Source of the DNA: Hofstenia miamia
Taxonomy: Eukaryota; Xenacoelomorpha; Acoela
Assembly (NCBI GenBank): GCA_004352715.1
Contig: SCFE01000004.1
Coordinates: 1,025,706 to 1,089,705 of the forward strand
Direction: 5' to 3'
DNA: 64,000 nucleotides
The position numbers and the translations under genes are program-made. Positions within the stretch are counted from its first letter, which is position 1. Every line of letters begins with the position of its first letter. This document shows positions 36,413 to 48,000 of this stretch, in pieces. The notes under the pieces are model-generated. The model was not told the origin of the DNA and ran no database searches. It saw nothing but the letters and a program-made list of their open reading frames with translations.

Positions 36413-39400
36413 TTTTAACTTAATCTTTTTGAATAATTTTAATTTTTTGATAATAATGCAATTAAAAATCACGCATATGGTTTCATTTATTTTTCGTACT
36501 TTTTTGATACTCTGTCTTCAACGGTCATTAGTATGAATCATTTATTCATCCAAATTTCCATTTAGCATTCGATGTTATTCAAGTTTTATTCATTCTGTAA
36601 TAAATGATGATCTTGAGCCTTTTAAATAATCTTTTATCTACGATGACTCCTCACTTGTTTTTGTAGTCAAGCTTACTTCTCGTGTTTAGGAGACATCGCC
36701 AAAATGAAAGAAAAGGGAGACATTTACATAACCGATAGATTGAAGGAATTGATTAAAACTAAAGGCTTACAGGTAAGAAAGCATACTGTAGTGAGCAAAA
36801 TTTCAAAGTCATTTCAACTTTATTTTCTGCTATATTTGAAAACGCTTTTTCATTGGTATCATAGACAAGCAATCGAGGGTATAGTTAAATCAAAGGATGC
36901 ATCCTTCTAGATTTATCCCTTCCCTATCATTTTCAGAGGTAAATTTTGTCACTTTCATTCGTTATTCAAATTTCTTTAAATTTGATTTTTCATGGAAATG
37001 TGAAAAGAAGAATGTTGATGGCAATTAATAAATAAATAAAGTTGTATTTATTCTAATTTATTTCTTTTACAGTTTCTCTAAATGTATTAATTATAAAATC
37101 AGAAGAAATATGGATAATAGCATGATGATATTTGTGATACATTGTCAAAATTCGGCAATTTAAATTCTTTGTAATTCTTTGTTTAATTTGAATTTAATTG
37201 GTTGTCAATAAACATTTAGTCTCTAATTCTCATTTAAACGTCCAAGCAAAACAAATTACCAACAAATTAGGTTTGAGTGGAGCTGTAACCCTAACTCGCA
37301 AGTTCTAGTCGAGTTAAAAATATCCTTAGACTTATATTTATTCTTAGACTAAACTATTTATAACTCTGCTACCCTATTTCAATGTACATAAGAAATATAA
37401 AATGTTAAGCTAAAGGAGAACAACCAAGCCTGGCGGCTCGCAATTTTTAAGAAAATAAGTGAAAAGTCAATGGAATCTTTGACTTTATTGGCAAAAATTG
37501 AAGAAAAATAGAACCGATTCAAGCTACTATAGAGTTGATTTTAAGTACTCAAAATGTCCAGTTTAGTTTTTGGACTTCGAGTCAAGTTCGAGTACTCGGA
37601 GGATTCTAGGGAATACATGTAACTAATGCCTTTATTTATTTAATGATTTTGCTGGGTGGTTTCTTTTTTGTATTTCTTTTCCTTTTTTGAAAGTAGAGTA
37701 AACTGGGGGTGAATCATAGTTGCAGTTATTCCTTCACGTCATCTTGTAGAAAATAAATGTACTTTATGGCAGTGCAAATTTTACTTGATTTCCCACCCTA
37801 AGACACTGTTAAATTCTTTTCAAGCAACTACAGATAATAGCGCGTCTAGCATTATCGCAAATTGAAATCTAACAAAGTCCAAATAGAAAAGAATTATAAC
37901 AAATATTATATATGATGTAAAACTATTTAACATACATTCACCATTGCAGAACTTTTAGAAACCCTTCCGCCTTTCCAGGCTTAATATAACTCCTTTTTAA
38001 AGTAATAATTGAATTTACGCCCAAATAGAAATAGAAAAACAGTCCAAGCCCAGCCTAGGTTCAATGATCCTTCACAACCCACTGGCAACTATGAGCGCGC
38101 ATAACATTAAGATTATTTTCTAATGCAAATTGCTCTTGAGTAATACACAACAGCCTTTCAAGAGGGTTTTTCCCACATCGAATATTTTTTAAAATAGCCT
38201 TTAGAAATACGTATATAATATAATGTTTTACCAGCATTCTTAATGATAATATATATTTGGAAATGGTTCGAAATTAATAGAAAAATATCAACCCGAGAAG
38301 TTATGGCACTGGGTTTCTTTAACAAGCAGTTAAGTACGCCAAAATGGTAATATGTGACTAGCAGATGCAGGCTGCGACATCGACCTTGCATCTCTATATA
38401 TTCTCAAATTAAGCAACGTAGAACCGACAATTTTCAACTTTCTACATGTTTCATCACAGAAGGCATGTTCTACCTTGTTAAGCGATAATCTCTGCCGGCC
38501 TTCCCCATGACATTTTCACCATCATGATTCCTAGTCAGTAATTCTGATGAACATTGCATAGAAGCAAAGATTGGATATTTCACTAACTGTATCCTTTTAA
38601 ACAATGAAGTGCTGTACTTGAACCCTTGTGCAGCTTATGTTTAAATGTTTTGTAATTGCGAGCATGTGTGTAATCAGTGGTCAAGTGTGTGAGTTTTCTA
38701 AATATTGCTAACTCTTGAGTTTGATACAATCGAATTAGAGTAAATTATGTATAGTGTTGACCAATGGCGGTAAAACTTTATCTGCAAAATATTTACAAAT
38801 GCAAACCTCTAGTAAATCGTTAGAGGTTGTGTAAATTCGCCGCTTTATTTCGTCAATGTCTGTAGTTGTTTTGATAATAATTGTAATTTTCATGTGTTCT
38901 TATCACTGTAATATGGATTGAATAACTTGAGCCAGTAAAATAATATCGTGGTTTTAGCTTGTATATTTGAATGCTCTATATTTTTGCTACTTTCCAGTAC
39001 CTAAAATTTGGACCTACTAGCGGAGTACTGGTGGGATTTAACTTCGAGAATGAAACTCTTTTACCCAGTGTAAATTGCAGCCTCATTCATAAATTCTCTT
39101 ATACAGAAACGTATGAATGGCATTGTCATTTATTAACTTAATTCCACACAAACATTTCAGTGAAAGAGTTAAATTTTCTAGAAACACCAAACTTATTGTT
39201 TGCGCAGTCCTAGTTTCGGTTGTTTAGAATTTTGCAACATGATGCAAACTTAGACCTATTTTATACAGTGCTGGGAAAGGGACGTTTGGCCGGTTCCTGT
39301 CCCATTTTAAAAAATTGTCTTAGATCAGTATTGTGCAGTGAGGACCATTTAAATGAAATCGTTTTAAACAGTTTTATAGTTCGCCCATATCAGCCGTTTG

Positions 39401-42400
39401 CTTAAATTCAGCAGTCAAATAAATGATCTTTATTTCAAATAAACTTTTCTTTATTTGACTGGCTATATTTAAACAGCAAGTTGAGGATAGAGGTGTGTCC
39501 GGGCATTGCGGTATACCATGATGACAAACCTTGCAGTGCCACCGTCGATCAAATATAGTACATTGTGAATTTGAGGAGAATTAATATTATAAATAACAAT
39601 ATTAACTATTTTAGAAAAAATGTAAATATACATACTTTAGCCTGAAAAGTCAGTTTTAATTTTATAACCCTTTTGCTGTAACTTTGAGCCATTGCGGTAT
39701 AGCGCAGCGACTGTCGTGTTTTTGCGGTGGTAGGCTTTTGAAAAATATTGTTGCGGTGCGAGGGTTTTATCAAAATGTCTACCGCGCACATCTCTAGTTG
39801 AAGACGGGTAGAATGCAGTGAACAAACAATAAATAGCATATTGAAATATCACCGCGTGTTTTTATTTGGTTGCTATACGATAAAAAATTTGAGAAAAAAG
39901 TAAGAACTTATAATTGTAAGTTATCTAAATCAGATATTATTATCATGGCATATATCGCAAAGACATGGGCAATACTCCTACTGTAGTAATTCAAACCAAT
40001 CTCTTCGATGTTCAGGTTTGAAGTGAAAACTAATCCTGGTGTGCAAAGTCTGATAGAAAACTGGTTTCAATTGAAAAATTATCTAGAAAAATCTTACTGT
40101 GAAGAAACGGCTTTTGAATTATTTGCTGAAGGTATTTAATTTTCACAGCTCAGAATAGGTGCGCGATACTTGCTCAGAATTTTGCCATTCCCAGTTAGCT
40201 GCTATAGGTCATTGCCTAAGGCTGCAATCTCATCTAGTAGAAACAGGTTTTCAATTGATACTCTCTGAAATATACTTATTGTGTTGGAACCTACAGTCAA
40301 TAGATTATTTGATTTTAAGTTTACATACTGTTTGTTGAAGTTTGATATTTGAATGCAGTTAGTTGATTCAAGTTTAAGCTATCGTTTAATTAAAATTTCA
40401 CAGCTTTATTGAATTAAAATAGTTGAAAAATTTAATGGACAGGTGTACAAATATATTGAATTATACATAATAAAAACCATAAATAATACAATCAAAATTG
40501 TAAAATTACAGCCTTCACTTTTGAATTCAAATGTTTGGTGTCACTAAGGCAGTCATTCCACGCATGTGAATAGCAGGCTTTGTCAATGAGCTCTTGCTTA
40601 CCCTCACTAAAATCTCAAGTAACTATTCCACATTTACGTTAGGCATTGGACAAAACTTAAATGCATACTGAGCTGAAGTCATTTTACGTATAACGTGATA
40701 GTGTGCGGTGGTATTTATCTTTAATTTGAGGCAATTATCCCGTAAGCGAAATCATGCAATCAAAGTTTGAGGAAAACCGATTACGGGTATGGTCACATAA
40801 TATGATTCTGCCTGTTCCATACATATATGAAGCAAAAATACCAATCCCTTCTGCAAAGCACGTACGACTGAAAAGTATTTCTGCTCGCTTTGCACTTTTA
40901 GTTATACCTTCTTTGTGGAAGTCACTTTCAAAATTCTCTGGGATTGTTTCATCATTCATTGCGCACTTCTTTTCTTCAATTGTTCTCCTTCATAATGGAC
41001 AATATCTTTTACATTATGTATGTTGTAGAACAATACAAATCTAGAGTTGGATTTCGTCTTTGGACAACATTTGGGCTGGGCTTGTGCCCGATTTTTGAAG
41101 GGACAATTTGGCTGAATCGTGTCTGAGTCTAATGCATTAATTGATATATTGAACATATTTACGTGAGGAAAAAGGAGAATTAACTTGAAAACCTAACTTT
41201 TTAAATAATAAACATTTTATTTAAATATTTTTCTCCCATGCATTGTGGCAAATGCCAAAATTTCTAGCTCTTTAGGTTTGTTTGCTGCAAGTATAGAGCA
41301 TTTTTGGGTGCACTTCACTTGCTTCTGAGATGCCTTTCTCACTTTTCCCTGATGTCAATTTATGTAAGTTGCAAAGTATTAATCAGTGCATATTGCAAAT
41401 TATCCTTTGAAATATATTATGTAGTGCCTGATGGCGTGAGCCTTAAAAATTGAATGGGCTTACAAACACAATCTTCTATACATATTTTTGTGAATTTTTT
41501 GTGAATCATTTGATTAAAGGTGTCGATTCCAACCTTCGTTTTGTTATTAAAATCATAGTATCAGTTTGTTCAAATTTTCTGTTTTCTCTCCTACTGTTCT
41601 CGTTGAAGCTGTTTATCATCGTTTTGGAAAAGTTTTACCAGTATCTGTGCGCGATGATTTTGGTTTTCATAAATTCTTGCTCTTTGCAGAAAAATGGATT
41701 TTTCGACGGTTTCCACAATTATCAAAACAACTTTTCACCAATCTAAGTTAACTGGTCTTGTCTGGATTTTGAGATCTGACTGTTATAAAATAAATTCTTT
41801 CTACATTATGGAATCTTATAGCGAGTAATTGAATCGGCTTAAGGCCATGCTGGTAGGTTTTCACAGTAGTCTAAATAGTTTGAAGATCGGGCATGAAGAT
41901 TATTCTCATAAGTAGTTGCCTGTTTATATTTTTTAAGAAAACATTGCTCATCTCAACGTTTGTTTTCATATTTCAAAGTTCTGGTCAGTCACCAATTTTT
42001 TGTAGTGATCCCAGTACTCGATTTCTTAAAAATAATTGTTATATTAGATTTAAATGCATTTTGGCACATGATGGCAAACTGCTATTTTCTATTATACAAA
42101 ATTTCATTGTGTATCGCTAAGAGGTTTTTCTATACAATGACAAGTAAATGAGTTTGCAATATTTAATTATCATTGAGTGTGCCAATCTATTGCAATCAAT
42201 TAAATTAGAATACTAGTATATTTTATCAACAGATTGTACTGTCAGGCTTGCAAGACCTGCTTATATAGCAAATACTATTGAAGGAAATTTATTGTCAACG
42301 TAACATTAAAATTAAATATAAATTGGTATAAAAATTTTAGCACCAATATGATTTTAATGTTTTGTAATATGACATGAAAGGAATTTTCATACAATGATAA

Positions 42401-44845
42401 TGTGGACAGAGTACATCACTGCTATATTTCGGCTTGAAACAATTTTAAAAATAATCTTTTAAATTTGGTCGAGCATCTTTTGGTAGATTGTGAAGACATG
42501 CTGCAGATTTAATGTGAATGAAATTTGGTAATGAAATTACCGATAGGAAAAGCATTGTAAAATGGTTTTTAAGTTAGGGCTCGTCTTGCTTTAAAAAATG
42601 ATGAAGTTGGAACCTCAGATTTGATCTATACATAATTACAGATCAATATGATTTTTTATTGAAATGAAGGTCTAACTTTGTAGTTTAGGCGAGATGGGAG
42701 GAATGTTTAATTGAATAGAGGAAATTTTATAGTACTTATAATTATATTCCTACAAGGATTTCTTTTGAAGTTTTCTATGCTGAGATTAATGTTTTATTGA
42801 GAATTTGTTTTGGTTTGATTAATTGTATTTACTGGTATAATTTGTTGAAAAGAGATATCTTTCTTGATTTTAAGATAGACAAGGGCTTTATAATGTATTT
42901 CTTATAAATCTCTGTTTGCCATCCAACACTGTGATGCCTTTGTAAGTATTGAGATGATGTAGACATTGTACACATTAATTTTTCCTGGAATTCAAAAGAG
43001 ACCAGAATTGCAGCGTTTTACAGAGGAGAACGCTTGCTCATCAATATGGTCTGACCAAGAGAGATCTCTTGTTATTTTCAGTCTCAAATTTTTTTCAACA
43101 CTGCTGCAGAACGTGGTAAATCTCCATCTCCAATATGCCGCTTAATTGGAATACAGTTTCTACATGGTAACTGATTACATTTGTTGAATCTAAACTCCAT
43201 ATAGTTTACATGTGCCCGTAATAACATATCAATGTCAAGTTGAATATCTGAGTATTTATTACAACATATAAACTTAGTATTATCAGTGAATTGGGATGAA
43301 GTTGATTCCTTCGGATAACAAAATCTGTTAAGTTCAATGCATATATTAGAACTCGTAACAGAACTAAAACTGGCAATATATTTTCTTCAGATGTATCAAA
43401 GTCAGATGTATCACTTACTACATCCAATAAAATACTAAATGAATTTTAAGAAATCAGTGATGAAAGAAGGTCGCAATTCTCACTGCAATAACTGAATACT
43501 GATTTGTGTTTGGAGATCTTAATTTCAAACATGTAAAGAGATTCTTATTAGAATATGATTTGAACATTGTTTACCAGAAATAGCCTGTTTCGAAAATTAA
43601 AATCTAAGATAAAAATTTCGAAATTTTGCGAGTTAGTTTCAAAATTAGACAAAATATTAAGAAATTATCTGGCGAACGGTAAATGCTATCTGTTGGCGCA
43701 TTGCACCATATAGTAAAAAGAATTGTTGACCTTTGATTATAGCTGCTTCATGATGTTTACCAGAATGACAGGAATTGAGACCTACTCATACCATATGCAA
43801 TGCTTCATTGCGAAGATAACACCGCCATATGATGACCCGATGACCAATCATACTGTTTTGAATGCTTGTCTGACCTGATTAGATAATAAATTGGTAAATT
43901 CAAAGTTTCATTAAGGTGCGTTCAGACGAGAACCTTTTGATGCGCATCTTTTGATGAAAGTGCGTTCAGACGAGCATCTTTTTGATGTATGCTTTTTTGA
44001 TGCATCTATCAAAATTTGGGAGCGTTCAGACGAGCGTCTTTTTGATCTATGCTAATTTGAACGATGTGCGTTCAGACGAGCATTATTTTGATGCACGGCC
44101 ACTTGGTTATTCAGCAATTAAGTTTAATAGGAATTGTGTTTTTCTATCACTGGGAAGATTATAATCAACACCTCAATTACTGATTCAAAACATTAACACT
44201 AAAAACGAATTTGATTGGATGTTTAATTCTATAGATGTTGTTATACAATATTGCCTAGAATAAGCAGTTAATTACTGATTGTTCAAAAAATCGAAATTAC
44301 CTGTATAAAGTTCTAGAGTCCGGCGGTATACCAATACTGAAACTAATACCGCTATATTATGACAATACCGAAAAATACTGATAACGTGGTATCTTGCCTA
44401 AAATTTTTATCTGTACGTTATTTAAAAGTAGGCTGTGTATTATGTGCAAGCCCGCGGGTATGAAAACTTGGAAAATTTCTGTTTGAGGCTTAAGATATAG
44501 CAGTTTAGAAAATTACGAAATTTATTAAGAAAATTCTATTAATAATACAGCTACAATTATATGGCTGATTAGCACAAAAAATGTTGTCGTAAATGTGCTC
44601 ATTCGTATTAAGGTGTATTTATTTTCTTGCAATGCAAAAATTATAATTATAAAATTTAATCCTTTTAATTTATGCTCGATGTCGAAAGGTCCGTTCCATT
44701 GCATAAGCAATTTATACATTTATAAGCTAATATACTGGTGATATTAAACATTCTTCCATGGACTGACTTAAAATTCCATTTTTATCAGAAACAAATTTCA
44801 CTAAAACGTATTCATATTTTTAATTACTATTCAATTTTACATATG

Positions 44846-44879
<34 letters not shown>

Positions 44880-44986
44880 NNNNNNNNNNNNNNNNNNNNN
44901 NNNNNNNNNNNNNNNNNNNNNNNNNNNNNNNNNNNNNNNNNNNNTGTGTGTGTGTGTGTGTGTACAGTATATGCATATATATATGC

Positions 44987-45017
<31 letters not shown>

Positions 45018-48000
45018 TATATATATATAAATATATGTATATATATGTATATGCAAAATATACAATTGATATCGCAGTATTTTATGTGAACCAAACCGAA
45101 CCGACTCCCAAAATGTTGATTTCGCGAGGTACTAAAAGTTTCGTTGTAATTACACAATTGAACAATATAATTAAATTTCAATAGATGCTTGAATTCTGTT
45201 TTATAAGTAATTTTAATTAGTTCTACACGCATGTAATATATATTGACAATTCAGTAGCAAAATTTGTGAAAAATCAATATTGCTTCATTGAAAGGAATAA
45301 CTGCTTTATTAAAAAATATTGGAACATTTAGAATTCAATATCGTCAGGGTTCATTTTGAAGTTAAAATTTTTGAGCTTCAAAATCCTCGTATTTTAAGAC
45401 TCACGGCTACTTGAGACAATCTGTCCCCAAAACAAAATCGTTAATTACTGATCGTTCAAATGAATAATGTGCGTTCAAACGAGAATCTTTTGAACTACGT
45501 CAAAAAGATGCAAGCTGTTTGTGCGTCAATTTGAACGATGTGCGTTCAGGCGAGCATCTTTTTGATGTATGCTAATTTGAACGATGTGCGTTCAGACGAG
45601 CATCTTTTTGACGTATATCAAATGATATACATCAAAAGGTTCTCGTCTGAACGCACCTTTAGTAACGCCCGCAGTCGGTCAACTTTCTGCGATACACCGA
45701 ATATCATATTGATGTCAATGGAAAGTTTGCATTTATGATTCAAATAGCTATGAACGTTAAATATGAAAGCAGAGCACTCGCGAGTTTTTATTGAGCTTTG
45801 TTCAGTTAATCAAATTGTGTTTATGAATTGAATGATTTAAAAAATATTAGTGCATAATTGAGTCTTGAGGCCAAAAATCTGGTGATTCGTTTGAAAAACT
45901 CTTTGATGCGATTTATAGTCACGATTGGGTTGCGAACACGGGTAAATTAATTTAGCTCATAATGAAGTAATATAATTCTGAAGTTTTTCATCGGTGGTTT
46001 TTTTCGAGGCTGTCTTCAAAATTTTACCGATGTCCAAGCTACATGAAGCAACAGAATTGCCTGTAATGCTTGCACTTTGTTGAGCAGCTTTATCAGTGCC
46101 AAGTACTGCTAATCAGTAGCTATTTTTTAAGTTGCTCGTCCTTTATTTTCAGAAGTTATTCTTCTTTAATGCCGATTTAGCACTGTTGCAGATCAACGAC
46201 TAATGTTGGAACCTATATTGTCTTGTGACCTCTGATAGCTGATAAAAGTTGATTTTAAGAGCATAGCACATGTAAATTAACTTTGTATTCTCTGTGGAAT
46301 TTCCTTCATCAATTGTTACAGAATAGACAAACGATTGACAGTTTCGGCCTACTGATACGATGAGTCAATCAAACCTCTTCCACGACCACTGAATATTTCC
46401 AAGACAAGTGTATGAATTTCATCTTACAACTAATGTATTTTAAATAAGCATAGTTACATAGTAGAGTGCAGCAGCTACGATCATGACCTGCTTCTATAGC
46501 TAACAATTTTTGTAATGCAGTGCAATTCACGTCCTTGATGTAATTTCTAACCTGATATTCGTATAGATGATGAACATTTTGAATATATATTCGATGTTTT
46601 TTCTCAGATGTTGATTTTCTGTTCCCAAATGCATGAAATGCGTGGCTGGTCAATTTTGCTGTCATGTGTTTTTCCCAGTCTTCTAGAAATCGGTCCATTT
46701 TTTTTCTAAATTTTTATAGACATCATGAATCCAGTAGATATAATTAACTTTTCGGATTATGTTCAATGAATACTACTTTTTGAAGACAAAATCCTTATTG
46801 GAAGATATTTATGCAAAAATATAATGTTAATGGGAATTTTTTAATTTTTTGCGCCAAGTGATAACTATGCGTTTTCATGTACATTTACAGTAGGCAGTCC
46901 TTCGTAAGAAGTTACATTTGATATAGTTTCTATCATTCGGCAATATTAGTAGGCTTTGATCAAACAGCTATTGAAACATCCCATTCTTGAAGTGTGATTT
47001 ATTGTTTAATAGCATGTGGTATAATTGCATGTTCTTTTAAGTTTTAAGCAATATTTCAATCTTTTTATTTACATTACTATATTATTTCATATTTAAGATA
47101 GAAATCTTTGGTAAATTAAGTGTGTACAAATGGGATTATAACCTTTATATATACATATATATATATATATATATGAGAAATTTTTCAAAAACAAAAGTAT
47201 GCTACTTTTTGGTAATTACAATTTGAATTATCATTTTTAAGAGAACTAATGGTTTTTTTTAAATCCATACCCCGCATTTGCCTAGGTTGCTCCGGCTGAG
47301 TTAGAAGCTTTACTTTTAACACACCCAGCAGTACAAGACAGCTGTGTAGTTGGTTTACCAGATGAACGAGCTGGAGAGCTTCCATTTGCCGCTGTCGTTT
47401 TGAAAGCCCAACAGCGTGTAACTGAAAAAGAAATTAAGGATTTCGTTGCTGGTAACTTTTTTAATTTATTGAAACAATAATTAACTATGATAATTTTTTT
47501 CGGTATAGTTATTCTATTTATTTAAAGGCTATTCTTAAATGACATTTTTTTTGAAAAACTATAAGAAATAATTTAATTACAGCTTGGCTTCATAATTTTA
47601 ATTTCCAGTGAATCATTTTGAAATTTTTTTAATACAGGAAGGCTTTACTTTAGTTATAATAAAGTAGCGAGTAGTGTATTATTTTTTTTAAAGAAACATA
47701 CCAAACATCATATAGGCGTAAGAAACGGTGAGGAAGGCCGTGCATGCTCCCTCCCAAAAGAAACTGACAAAAATTCCGAATAATTATTTTTGTGCCAAGC
47801 ATAGAACGTATGTCGATTTATTATTGCAATGAAGTATAAGTTTGTATTGTATAGCACAGCAATGTAAAACCACTGTTTGTTTTTACATAGTTAAATATTT
47901 AATATCTAATAATAGCAATTTCAAATTCATAATCTCACTAACTCTGTTAAAACATTAAAATGTAATGTAATTTGTACATGCCTACTTTTACTCTTTGCCA

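Larger units (their letters stand above)
36773..47285 (+). other. Intron 8 of the synthetase gene (10.5 kb)
   Basis: Phase 0, the largest intron. It contains an hAT-type MITE (39488-39796), a possible transposase remnant (40735-40965, minus), a LINE RT remnant (42960-43430, minus), a PIF/Harbinger-like element (43914-45658) and a (TA)n tract at 47147-47174. The remaining stretches (36800-39480, 41000-42950, 45700-47140) show nothing I can identify. Confidence 0.9.

Noticed and set aside
44738-45232. Tyr/Ile-rich frames across (TA)n and (TG)n tracts
   Set aside because: Low-complexity translation of microsatellites across a gap.
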